The notes under the pieces were generated by a model. The model did not search any database and was not told the origin of the DNA. It saw only the letters and a list, made by a program, of their open reading frames with translations. Shown here piece after piece: positions 44,826-52,503 of a stretch of DNA of 64,000 bases (positions within the stretch are counted from its first letter, which is position 1; each line of letters begins with the position of its first letter). Position numbers and translations under genes: made by a program. This stretch comes from an uncultured Elusimicrobiales bacterium (GTDB taxonomy: Bacteria; Elusimicrobiota; Elusimicrobia; Elusimicrobiales; Elusimicrobiaceae): assembly GCA_944324115.1 (NCBI GenBank), contig CALUVB010000004.1, forward strand, positions 62,001 to 126,000. Reading direction: 5' to 3'.

Positions 44826-47800
44826 TTAGGACTTTTTATACATAGCTTGAAATATAAACGATACAGAGATCAATACAATCGCTATGCCAAACAGCCCAAC
44901 AATCCGATACATTCCGCCCAATGCCCAGATATCGGATAAAAATAATTTGAGCAAAGACAGCGCCACCAATCCCAAGCCTACGGGAGTAATAAAACTCTTT
45001 TTATTGTTCCCGCCCAAGAATATGCAAATGCTGCCAAACAGGGTCCATGCAATCGTATAAGCGATAGCCGCATTAAACGCTCCAAACATATCAAATTTTA
45101 AAATGCCCAGTTGGGCGGAGAAATAAACGGCGATTTCTATATTTAGTAGTGCAAAGAGAATAAACCCGCCGCCCAGTTTCAGCCAGGGGATAAGGGAATC
45201 TCCCGTTTTTAATAATTTGGCTGCCAACAACATAGCCGCCCCGCCAATCCCGAAAGTATAGAGATAAGTATTGAAAATGGAGTTCCCTGTGCCGGCCGGA
45301 ACTACATATTTGGTGGCAAATAACAGCAGGAAGAATACAAGCGCCAGCAATATAAATCCGATTACAGACAGGCCCCGGTGTTGTATCTTCCGGTTTAACC
45401 ATACCAACGCTGCCCCTTCCAAGGCCCACGCCACTTTGGTAACCGGCAGGTTAAATTGCAGCGGGAAGAACTCCGTAATAAACAACAAGCTAACCCCTCC
45501 CAGCCAGGCCAACCGGGTACGCTGTATACCCTCGTCTATATTTTGCCAACAATAAACAAAATAAGTGCTTGTGCAGAATAATACGGCAAAAATCGCGGCC
45601 AACAGGCCATTATCCAGACCGTAGAATTGTTCCAGGGTTTTCTGTAATATCCAGTTGGAGGTTACTCCGGCCAAAGCAGCGGCCGCCCAGGCTGACTTGT
45701 CGTTTAGAAAACGCCGCTTGAAAGCAAATGGGGTTGCGGTAAATAATATATTCGTCAGTATAATCCCCCCACAGAACCATAGCGCAGACTTTGGCAATAC
45801 TTGGGGGAAGGCTTCCAGTAATACCAAGGTGTTTCCCATCAAGGCCCAAGGCAGTATTTTTCCGTTTCTATATACATAGGCAAAGAATAAGCACAGCATG
45901 TTTAAAAGCAACGTAAACCCGATTGCGGTTAGCCAGTCTTGGGGTATGTTATCTATAACACAGAAAATAAGCAGATAAGGCATTAAAGCAGATACCAGCA
46001 CCGTTGTTGCGGCGGAAGCGGTTGCTTTAAACGCGTTCCATTTGGAGACGCCGAAAACAAGCAATATCGGCAAGAAGCTAAAGGCCAGCACCAGCGGCGT
46101 GTAGAAACCGGAAAGTATTTGATCTGAATCGGTATATATCAAAGCTCCTAAAAACAGAATGCTGGCAATCCAAATGGGTATGGTTTTCCCAAGCAGGAAA
46201 GAAAAGATGGTCGCACCGCCCATCAGCAGCACCAGCAACAGGGTAGAGAGAATAAATTCTCCTGTATTTACTAAAGGCAACTTTACAAAAATGGGCAGCA
46301 TCAGCAGCATGGGGAAAAGCCAAGACCAGCAGCCGGGTTGTTTGTTTTGTCTTTTATAGAAGAACAGGTCCGCCCCGCCGTTGATAGCGACAAAAGCCAA
46401 GAAGGACAGAAATAAAATCACAGAAGATACTTCTTTCTGGAAATGGTAGGTCCACATCATTAATGATAAAAAGATGAGGCTTTTGCCTATGTGCCAAGCT
46501 ATAGCGGAAAGTTCTTTATCTTTGGCGGTTAGGTAAACAAGGCAGCCGTTTAACCATAAAGCCAGTGCCAAAAACGGCAGCGTGGCGTGATAAGTGCTCT
46601 GCTGGGTTGCAAAAGCAGTCAGTACAAAAAATAAATTAGCTGCTATAAAATTGTGAATAAAGTTGCGGGAAAAAAGGCGCAGCCGGCCGCTGTATTTCCA
46701 GGAAGCCAACGCCGCCGCTCCGGTGTATAACGCGGAGAAGACACAGAAAACAAGATTGTGTTCCAGTAACTCAAAATTCCATATGGTGATTACTTGGCAC
46801 AGAAAGGTAAATATAAGAGAACCGATGAGTAAGCTGTCCCACTTGCGCACCAGGGCCGTTGCCCCTGCCGCTAAATTGATACAAGCCACATATATAAAGA
46901 AGAAGATTAAGGAGTTGTTGTTTATGCCTAACAAAAAGGGCGTCAGAAAACTGATTATTTCAGCCAAGAAGCCAATGTATTTGGCTTCTCTCCAAATGGC
47001 TACGCCAAATGAAGCAAGCGCGATAAGCACCATGGCGCTGAAAGCGGCAACCGGGCCGATGAGCTGGTAGAAGGTATGAGCGGCAAAAACGGCAATATAC
47101 ATGATTGTCAATCCTACGCCGCAAAGCGTGTCTGAGGTCGTTTTCAGCTTTTTGCTGCGGATTAATAAACCGCCGCCCAGCAGGAGTGCGCCGAGAATGA
47201 GGCTGCTTACAATGCGCATGACGGGGCTGATTAAATTGTTCTCAATAGAATATTTTATCCAAAAGGCAACACCCAAAAATAAAATAAAGCCTCCCACCCA
47301 AGAAAATAGCTTGGCTGTTGTAAAGTTTTGCCAGTCAAGAATACTCGGGGTATTGGCCCCGGAATGCGGTTGGGTAACTGCAGACTGTGCGGTTTGGGAG
47401 TGGGCAGATGTGCTTGGCACGGAAGAATTCGGCGTTGTTCCTACCCGGGCAGCCATGCTTTGCGCGGGGTGCACCGCTTCTGCTTGTCCAAGGGACTGAG
47501 GGCGTGCTTCTGAAGTGGCTGCTTGGGAGACCGGCTGAGCTGTGGCGCCGCTGGAGTGCTCCCCTTCAGACTGGGGGGTAATAAGCATTTGCAAAGAGGT
47601 AATTTTTTCTTCACTGACCGAAGAAGCGGCGGCAGGCTGCTGCGGTGCGGCATGGCTTTGTACGTTAGCAGCAGATGGAGCGCTTGTTGCTGTGAGGCCT
47701 TGTGTCGTTGAAGCTTGTTTCCTCGGAGCAGGAGTCATTTCTTTTATTTCTTTTTCCAATATATATATTTTGGAACTTATTTTCTCCAGCCAGATAAAGA

Positions 47801-47837
47801 TAACTAAGAATAAAATAGCCAAAATGAAATAGAGCAT
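44826..47837 (-). CDS. Very large DUF2339 membrane protein
   Basis: 1003 residues with more than twenty predicted hydrophobic helices covering most of the protein after residue 180. The N-terminus is a membrane anchor (LYFILAILFLVIFIWLEKI), then a ~130-residue linker of Ala, Ser, Thr, Pro and Gln that is probably disordered. The DUF2339 core starts NFTTAKLFSWVGGFILFLGVAFWIKYSIE, a family signature. The function of DUF2339 proteins is not established. It is monocistronic, convergent with the SPL gene, and oddly large for a single-gene unit. Confidence 0.85.
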   Translation of the reverse strand: MLYFILAILFLVIFIWLEKISSKIYILEKEIKEMTPAPRKQASTTQGLTATSAPSAANVQSHAAPQQPAAASSVSEEKITSLQMLITPQSEGEHSSGATAQPVSQAATSEARPQSLGQAEAVHPAQSMAARVGTTPNSSVPSTSAHSQTAQSAVTQPHSGANTPSILDWQNFTTAKLFSWVGGFILFLGVAFWIKYSIENNLISPVMRIVSSLILGALLLGGGLLIRSKKLKTTSDTLCGVGLTIMYIAVFAAHTFYQLIGPVAAFSAMVLIALASFGVAIWREAKYIGFLAEIISFLTPFLLGINNNSLIFFFIYVACINLAAGATALVRKWDSLLIGSLIFTFLCQVITIWNFELLEHNLVFCVFSALYTGAAALASWKYSGRLRLFSRNFIHNFIAANLFFVLTAFATQQSTYHATLPFLALALWLNGCLVYLTAKDKELSAIAWHIGKSLIFLSLMMWTYHFQKEVSSVILFLSFLAFVAINGGADLFFYKRQNKQPGCWSWLFPMLLMLPIFVKLPLVNTGEFILSTLLLVLLMGGATIFSFLLGKTIPIWIASILFLGALIYTDSDQILSGFYTPLVLAFSFLPILLVFGVSKWNAFKATASAATTVLVSALMPYLLIFCVIDNIPQDWLTAIGFTLLLNMLCLFFAYVYRNGKILPWALMGNTLVLLEAFPQVLPKSALWFCGGIILTNILFTATPFAFKRRFLNDKSAWAAAALAGVTSNWILQKTLEQFYGLDNGLLAAIFAVLFCTSTYFVYCWQNIDEGIQRTRLAWLGGVSLLFITEFFPLQFNLPVTKVAWALEGAALVWLNRKIQHRGLSVIGFILLALVFFLLLFATKYVVPAGTGNSIFNTYLYTFGIGGAAMLLAAKLLKTGDSLIPWLKLGGGFILFALLNIEIAVYFSAQLGILKFDMFGAFNAAIAYTIAWTLFGSICIFLGGNNKKSFITPVGLGLVALSLLKLFLSDIWALGGMYRIVGLFGIAIVLISVSFIFQAMYKKS

Positions 47838-47910
47838 AGTTTTCTCCTAACAGATATTTTCAACTATAACTTTAACAATCACAAGGAACAAGACCTTTAT
47901 TATTATATAA

Positions 47911-47943
47911 AAATAATGTTTTTTTTTTGATATTTAAAAACCC
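47911..47943 (+). promoter_or_regulatory. G-T10-GATA element before the small Cys-rich ORF
   Basis: A run of ten T (47919-47928) preceded by G and followed by GATA. The TTG of the next ORF starts 15 bases after the G of GATA, almost the same offset as the pilin starts in copies 1 and 2 (14 and 13). The TTGCATTG part is not conserved here. Confidence 0.35.
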
Positions 47944-48207
47944 TTGCTTTTTGTCTGCGTCTTTGGCAAGGTGGCGCTGGCTCAGACAGGCATTGAAGCT
48001 GGTGCTAATTTAGGCAAGATTATGGAAGCAGGCTATGCGGCATTTAGCTCGGGAGGTGCACGGGCTATCTGTCTTTGGCGGGAGGGGAACGGCTGTGCGT
48101 GCAGCCCTAAATGCCAAACATATGAGGAGCGGACCATATGCGGGCAACGCCCCTTACAATCATTTCATAAGGCGGCTTTGGGCAATTGCTGGCGTTTTAA
48201 AGATTAA
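47944..48207 (+). CDS. Small secreted Cys-rich protein, unrecognised
   Basis: Up to 87 residues from a TTG start; a stop codon lies three codons upstream in frame, so no longer form exists. The first 14 residues (MLFVCVFGKVALAQ) resemble the end of a signal peptide. The rest carries six Cys in its second half (ICLWREGNGCACSPKC, TICGQ, GNCWRF), which suggests a disulfide-bonded extracellular peptide. It could instead be a remnant whose true 5' end is lost. A terminator at 48244 follows. Confidence 0.35.
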   Translation: MLFVCVFGKVALAQTGIEAGANLGKIMEAGYAAFSSGGARAICLWREGNGCACSPKCQTYEERTICGQRPLQSFHKAALGNCWRFKD

Positions 48208-48243
48208 CTGTTTAGTAGATAAATATGCAGGTATGTATTTAAA

Positions 48244-48272
48244 CGCTCCGGAAAAACCGGAGCGTTTTGGAT
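48244..48272 (+). terminator. Terminator after the Cys-rich ORF
   Basis: CGCTCCGG and CCGGAGCG form a stem around AAAAA, followed by TTTT. Confidence 0.75.
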
Positions 48273-48277
48273 ATATA

Positions 48278-48301
48278 AAAACCCCCGGCTGGGCCGGGGG
48301 A
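48278..48301 (-). terminator. Terminator after the outer-membrane protein gene
   Basis: CCCCCGGC/GCCGGGGG stem with a T run on the minus strand, 14 bases past the minus-strand stop at 48315. Confidence 0.85.
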
Positions 48302-48314
48302 GAAAGTGGCTGGA

Positions 48315-49112
48315 TTAGAGGAAACGCCAGCGTAAACGGGCAGAGAGGAAAATTTCCGTCTTGAAACCGTCTGCGCTGTGGGTGGCAAATCCCAATTGGC
48401 CGCCTAAATCCATATCATGCGTAAGCACGCGGCTGTAGCCGGCAGCCAAACGCAGGCTGGTGTCGCTGTCGGTATTGTCGGCGCGTTTGCCCAAGAAACC
48501 TAAACTGGCCAAAGCGTCAATGGAATTTACGTCATCAATGTAATATTTCCCGACACCGCCAAAGTAGAAATCTGTGGCGCTTTTTCCATCATCGGTGCTC
48601 CCGATGAAATCTAACGCCGCAAAGCCGCCCCATGTCCATTCTTCCGCACCTTGTGCTTGGCGGCCTACCATTGCGCCTACGCCAAAATCCGTAGAGCCTT
48701 TGGCCACCCCGTCTGGGTGACTGTCCCTGGGAGAGTCAAACAAAGAAGGGCTGAAATGGGCTCCCAGGTCTAATAATAAACCTTCGCCGGCCAAATCTTC
48801 CGTAGCGCGGAATCTTACCCCGAAATCCGGGTCAGTCAATCCGTTTTCGCTATATCCGCCGTCCATTTTTAAATTTGCTAATCCTAACGAAGCATATACT
48901 TCCCATTTGGGAGTTAATCCATAACGGAATGTTTCTTTTAATAACCACTGTTTCGCGCCGTCTCCGCCTTGATAATTGTTGGAAAACCCCAGCTCGCTGT
49001 CTAATAGCTTAGCTGATTTGTCCAACATAAAAAAGGGGTCCGTTGCGGTAGGTTGGGCCAAGACCGGCAAGGCCAAGGCGCATAATGCCAAGGCGAGTGT
49101 TAATTTTTTCAT
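48315..49112 (-). CDS. Outer-membrane beta-barrel protein, unknown role
   Basis: 265 residues with signal peptide MKKLTLALALCALALPVLAQ. Alternating strands with aromatic belts run to the C-terminus, which ends FLSARLRWRFL, a sequence compatible with BamA recognition. Segments such as GLTPKWEVYASLGLANLKMDG and GEGLLLDLGAHFSPSLF resemble transporter-like porins of the 'MetA-pathway' type. No specific substrate can be given. It is monocistronic with its own terminator. Confidence 0.7.
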   Translation of the reverse strand: MKKLTLALALCALALPVLAQPTATDPFFMLDKSAKLLDSELGFSNNYQGGDGAKQWLLKETFRYGLTPKWEVYASLGLANLKMDGGYSENGLTDPDFGVRFRATEDLAGEGLLLDLGAHFSPSLFDSPRDSHPDGVAKGSTDFGVGAMVGRQAQGAEEWTWGGFAALDFIGSTDDGKSATDFYFGGVGKYYIDDVNSIDALASLGFLGKRADNTDSDTSLRLAAGYSRVLTHDMDLGGQLGFATHSADGFKTEIFLSARLRWRFL

Positions 49113-49167
49113 ATATCCTCCTAATATTAAGATATTTCATTATATCTATTTGCCTGCAGTTGTGCAA

Positions 49168-49197
49168 TAAAAAACCCCGCCCAAAGGCGGGGAAAAA
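49168..49197 (-). terminator. Terminator after the thioredoxin-like lipoprotein
   Basis: ACCCCGCC and GGCGGGG stem with T runs on the minus strand. Confidence 0.85.
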
Positions 49198-49209
49198 TAA
49201 GGAATTTTA

Positions 49210-49695
49210 TTAGTCCAGCAGTTTATTAATTTCTTGACTGTACTGTTGGGCTAAGCTGTCGGAATATCCACTCCAAAGACGGACTAAATTATGGTTTTGG
49301 TCAAACAGCATAATATGAGGAAAACCTTGCACCATCAAATCTTCAGCCGCTTGACCGCCTTGGTAAAGAATGACGGATTTCAAGTCATAATCTTTCATGA
49401 TTTGCTTTACGGCATCTTCGTCATTATCCACATAAATACCGATGACTTGTACGCCTTTGTCTTTAAATTCCGTATTGGCGGCTTCCAAAGCGGGCAAAGA
49501 GCGTTTGCACCAGCCGCAATAAGAAGCCATGACGGCCACTAATACCGGCTGGCCTTGGTGGTCAGCTGATTTCCATACTTCTTCGCTTCCGGCGATGGGT
49601 AAGGTAATATCCAGCTCCGGTGCTTGGGGTATATTCACGCATGCGCTTAACAACATGGCTGCAACGCCTGCAACTAATAATGTTCTTAATTTCAT
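49210..49695 (-). CDS. TlpA/ResA-like thioredoxin-fold lipoprotein
   Basis: 161 residues. The signal peptide ends in lipobox LSAC (Cys at residue 19). The thioredoxin active site is ASYCGWCKRSLPALEAAN, and the cis-Pro loop is VQGFPHIMLFDQ. This fits a membrane-anchored thiol-disulfide reductase of the TlpA/ResA type, helping cytochrome maturation or reducing periplasmic thiols. The CGWC dipeptide is a little unusual (CEPC or CGPC are commoner). Divergent from the outer-membrane protein at 49796. Confidence 0.85.
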   Translation of the reverse strand: MKLRTLLVAGVAAMLLSACVNIPQAPELDITLPIAGSEEVWKSADHQGQPVLVAVMASYCGWCKRSLPALEAANTEFKDKGVQVIGIYVDNDEDAVKQIMKDYDLKSVILYQGGQAAEDLMVQGFPHIMLFDQNHNLVRLWSGYSDSLAQQYSQEINKLLD

Positions 49696-49795
49696 GAAGA
49701 TAGTCCTTATTATTAATGAAGATATGTATATTGTACTTAAAATTTTTGAAAATAGATATAATATACGTGAAGAATACTATATTAAAGGAGATTGT

Positions 49796-50548
49796 ATGAA
49801 AAAAATAGTGTTGTTGTTTGCTTTGGTTGTAACTTGTGGTACTGTAATGGCACAGACAAGTTATTATAATTATAATCAGCGTTCTAACAGAAACACTTCT
49901 ACTAGACAAAATGCATCTTCAGTCCAAAAAACAAATTTTGCATCTTCCGAATGGCTTAATCAGCGCTATATCGTATATCTCGGCATTGGTGGCGGCGTGC
50001 ATGTAAACGGAGAAGACAGCGTGCCTATGGAAAGCGGCATATTTTGGGGAAATTTGGGCGCGCAGTATTTGATTAATGAATATATTTCTTTGGGCTTGGA
50101 GGGTACTTTAGGCCGCACGTCTGGTAAAGGAGATGGACTTGCGGTAACGGAGCAAATACCTCTTTGGGCAAAAGCGGAACAAGATGACGATTATTTGTTT
50201 GATTGGGGAGTAGGTTTGGCGGGGCGCTTCTATCTGAAACCTTCCGGAAATATCCGTTGGTATGTGCCGGTAGGCGGCGGATATATGTATATGGAACGCC
50301 GAACGAAATACGATATTAAAGCAAATCCGGATTATCCGTATCCGTTTCCTCCGTCTTGGGCTGAGGATAGCGTAACAGAAAAGAAAAAGGCGGGAGACGG
50401 CGCTTATGTGTATGCTGGCTTGGGGGTAGAATATGTGTTGCCCTCGGGATTCGCTGCCGGATTGGAAACCCGCTTCCAATCGTTCAAGATGGCCGGTACA
50501 TGGCTGCAAACGGTAAACTTAGCGGCCAGCCTTGGGCTTCACTTTTAG
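49796..50548 (+). CDS. Outer-membrane beta-barrel protein (OmpA/porin-like fold)
   Basis: 250 residues with signal peptide MKKIVLLFALVVTCGTVMAQ. A Ser/Asn/Gln-rich 40-residue segment follows. A barrel then begins at RYIVYLGIGGGVHVNGE, continues through YISLGLEGTLGRTSGKG and GAYVYAGLGVEYVLPSG, and ends LAASLGLHF with the terminal Phe of Bam substrates. AAGGAG sits five bases before the ATG. No enzymatic residues are recognised. Confidence 0.75.
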   Translation: MKKIVLLFALVVTCGTVMAQTSYYNYNQRSNRNTSTRQNASSVQKTNFASSEWLNQRYIVYLGIGGGVHVNGEDSVPMESGIFWGNLGAQYLINEYISLGLEGTLGRTSGKGDGLAVTEQIPLWAKAEQDDDYLFDWGVGLAGRFYLKPSGNIRWYVPVGGGYMYMERRTKYDIKANPDYPYPFPPSWAEDSVTEKKKAGDGAYVYAGLGVEYVLPSGFAAGLETRFQSFKMAGTWLQTVNLAASLGLHF

Positions 50549-50596
50549 TTAGCCCGTCTTTTTGTATATAAACAATCCGTACAGTCAGTATTATAC

Positions 50597-50620
50597 AACC
50601 CCCGGCTACGCCGGGGGATA
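50597..50620 (+). terminator. Terminator after the beta-barrel gene
   Basis: CCCCCGGC/GCCGGGGG stem with a TAC loop and T-rich tail. Confidence 0.8.
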
Positions 50621-50718
50621 TTTATTAAAATCTGTCGGCCAAGTTCCGATAGATTTTTTGTTTTTCTGATAAAAATAAAGTCCCGCTGCGTGTCCTATAA
50701 ATAAAATATCCCGTTTAG

Positions 50719-50880
50719 TTACGGCTGCTTTATCAGTTTGGGGCGCAAGGTTTGCCAAGCATAGGCCTAGGCCTGGGCGTCTATGAACTGCCCGCGGATA
50801 AAAAAGCATTTGCTATGCGACAAACCTACAATGTGGAAGGGGGCCTAATTAGAATTGGCATGGCGTACAATATAAAAGCG
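50719..50880 (+). pseudogene. Remnant of an outer-membrane protein C-terminus
   Basis: An open frame without a start codon reads YQFGAQGLPSIGLGLGVYE, then MRQTYNVEGGLIRIGMAYNI, in the style of a beta-barrel C-terminal strand. It is open from 50719 after a stop and continues beyond the strand into unrelated low-quality sequence. No signal peptide or Shine-Dalgarno is present. It looks like a decayed copy of a barrel gene such as the one at 49796. Confidence 0.3.
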
Positions 50881-51006
50881 CATGTCATCTCTTGGTTGGG
50901 AAGCTGGGGCTTCTTACTGTCATTTTACTGCCATTTGTTTTGCTGTTTGTTGCGTTTGTGTTGTTTGTATTTATGTGATTTTACGACGAGAAAAAACCAA
51001 AAATAA

Positions 51007-51034
51007 GAGAGCCGCCTTGTAAAAAGCGGCTCTC
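51007..51034. other. Hairpin GAGAGCCGC/GCGGCTCTC
   Basis: A perfect nine-base-pair stem around CTTGTAAAAA, with no T tract. It is the last GC-rich structure before the AT-rich region starts. Confidence 0.5.
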
Positions 51035-51061
51035 ATCAAAACGTACCGACATAGAAGTGAA

Positions 51062-51196
51062 ATGAGGCCTCTTTTGGATTCGTTTATAGAGCGTGCCAAA
51101 GAGATACGGATACTTCGTCAGCACTTGGAAGAAGCAAAAGAAATTCAGAAACGTATTGAAAGGTTTGATTCTGCTGATAAAATCCTATCATTTTAG
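51062..51196 (+). CDS. Small coiled-coil ORF, 44 residues
   Basis: MRPLLDSFIERAKEIRILRQ followed by a charged helical stretch (HLEEAKEIQKRIERF). It looks like a continuous amphipathic helix. No clear Shine-Dalgarno and no known homologue recognised. It is near the probable left edge of the AT-rich region. Confidence 0.35.
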   Translation: MRPLLDSFIERAKEIRILRQHLEEAKEIQKRIERFDSADKILSF

Positions 51197-51229
51197 GTGT
51201 TTCTTGCTAATTCCATTTTTGCTTTCTGC

Positions 51230-51241
51230 TTTAAATTTAAA
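51230..51241. promoter_or_regulatory. TTTAAATTTAAA palindrome before the 51268 ORF
   Basis: A 12-base perfect palindrome, GC-TTTAAATTTAAA-AC, 27 bases before an ATG. It matches the elements at 57104 and 61234. Confidence 0.4.
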
Positions 51242-51267
51242 ACCTTAATACAGGAGACAGAGCAAAA

Positions 51268-51423
51268 ATGGAAAATAATACATTAAAACAAGAATCCAAA
51301 GCCCGTTGGACCAGAGTCTTAAAGCCCACTTTTAAGCCTAAGGCCAATGGAACTAATGCGCGTTGGACTATTTTATTGAAATAGGCTGAATTTGATGAGA
51401 TGCTAAAGAATATAGAAAAATAA
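51268..51423 (+). CDS. Small basic ORF with an in-frame TAG
   Basis: From ATG with AGGAG eleven bases upstream it encodes 38 residues (MENNTLKQESKARWTRVLKP, then FKPKANGTNARWTILLK) and stops at a TAG at 51382-51384. The same frame continues for twelve codons (AEFDEMLKNIEK) to a TAA at 51423. The repeated R-W-T motif is notable. Either the first 39 codons are the gene, or a stop has broken a 50-residue one. Unknown function. Confidence 0.35.
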
Positions 51424-51425
51424 GA

Positions 51426-51454
51426 AACCCCCAAGTTTTGGCTTGGGGATTTTA
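51426..51454. terminator. Terminator between the small ORF and the repeat protein
   Basis: CCCCAAG and CTTGGGG with a TTTTGG loop and a T-rich tail; the A run on the other side lets it serve the minus-strand repeat gene too. Confidence 0.7.
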
Positions 51455-51478
51455 ATTCAGATATTCCAGATAGAATTT

Positions 51479-52381
51479 TTAAAAACTATAGGTTGTAGTA
51501 TTTCCAAACATATCGGTAGAAGACCTATAAGTGGTTCCATTGCTTCCACGAGTGGTAGTGTTACCGAACATATCCGTAGAACTGCGATAAGTGGTTCCAT
51601 TGCTTCCACGGGTGGTAGTATTACCGAACATATCCGTAGAACTGCGATAAGTAGTTCCATTGCTTCCACGGGTGGTAGTGTTACCGAACATATCCGTAGA
51701 ACTGCGATAAGTAGTTCCATTGCTTCCACGAGTGGTAGTGTTACCGAACATATCCGTAGAACTGCGATAAGTGGTTCCGTCGCTTCCACGAGTTGTGGTA
51801 TTCCCGAACATATCGGTAGAAGAACGATATGTTACATTCTTTTTTGTTGGCAATAAAATAGGGGACTTATATGTTGTTGAATCTGAATCAGAGTCAGAAT
51901 CTAGGTCAGAGTCATACCAAGAAGTCTTTTTTTGCTTTTTATTATTAATATCAAAAGTATTATTTGACGGAGAATAGGTGTTCTTTTTGTAATTATAGCT
52001 AGGGGTGCTAATTACTAAAGGATCATCATCTTCTTCCTCATTGGTATCATATCCAGAGGCATAAGTAGTATTGCCTATTTTTGTATAAGTTGAACCATCA
52101 GAGCCATAGGTGGTGTTACCTATCTTCGTATAACTAGTACCATCAGAACTATAAGTAGTGTTTCCTATTCTTGTATAAGATGTGCCATCAGATCCATAAG
52201 TAGTATTACCAATTTTTGTGTAGCTAGTGCCATCGGAATTATAGGTGCTATTTCCTATTCGTGTATAGGTGTTTCCCGCAGACCCATAAGTAGTATTGCC
52301 AATGGTAGTGTAAGTCTCATCCCAAGCGAATGAATTTATAGATAGAAATAAAGCTAAACTTGATATTAATAGTTTATACAT
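51479..52381 (-). CDS. Signal-peptide protein built from two tandem repeat families
   Basis: 300 residues. Signal peptide MYKLLISSLALFLSINSFAW, preceded by a strong AAGGAGG. Repeat family one (residues about 23-112) is six 15-residue units of the form YTKIGNTTYGSDGTS. A linker follows, with an acidic patch and a Ser/Asp run (DLDSDSDSDS). Family two is six 20-residue units TYRSSTDMFGNTTTRGSNG with almost no divergence at DNA level, ending TTYSF. It is probably periplasmic or secreted; the regular turns suggest beta-solenoid or fibre-like packing. No catalytic motif is seen. I used the ATG at 52381 rather than one seven codons upstream, because of the Shine-Dalgarno. Confidence 0.7.
   Translation of the reverse strand: MYKLLISSLALFLSINSFAWDETYTTIGNTTYGSAGNTYTRIGNSTYNSDGTSYTKIGNTTYGSDGTSYTRIGNTTYSSDGTSYTKIGNTTYGSDGSTYTKIGNTTYASGYDTNEEEDDDPLVISTPSYNYKKNTYSPSNNTFDINNKKQKKTSWYDSDLDSDSDSDSTTYKSPILLPTKKNVTYRSSTDMFGNTTTRGSDGTTYRSSTDMFGNTTTRGSNGTTYRSSTDMFGNTTTRGSNGTTYRSSTDMFGNTTTRGSNGTTYRSSTDMFGNTTTRGSNGTTYRSSTDMFGNTTTYSF
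51481..51840 (-). repeat. Six 60-bp tandem repeats in the repeat protein gene
   Basis: The six units line up base for base in 60-base steps with very few substitutions, and encode the 20-residue repeat. Such near-identity in an AT-rich gene implies recent expansion or gene conversion, and copy number probably varies. Confidence 0.9.
52052..52325 (-). repeat. Six 45-bp tandem repeats in the repeat protein gene
   Basis: Encodes the 15-residue IGNTTYGSDGTSYT units. These are more diverged than the 60-bp repeats, so this array is older. Confidence 0.75.
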
Positions 52382-52503
52382 ATGTTCCTCCTTGTTATGC
52401 ATTATACAATAAGTTTTTAGTATTACATTCCAATGTTTTCCTACTATCCAATCAATTAATGCTAATACTGGAATTCACTAAAGTATTGGAGATTTGAAAT
52501 AAC

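Noticed and set aside
50597-51034. Left attachment site of the island
   Set aside because: No copy of the tRNA-Leu 3' sequence (ACCGGGGAAGGGACTTGAAC) could be found there by eye.
51481-51840. Regular 60-bp repeats as a CRISPR array
   Set aside because: The units are contiguous with no spacers, they encode protein repeats, and there are no cas genes.
51443-51856. Repetitive plus-strand ORF with ISGSIASTGGS-like units
   Set aside because: It is the antisense reading of the 60-bp repeats; the minus-strand frame has the signal peptide and a strong Shine-Dalgarno.
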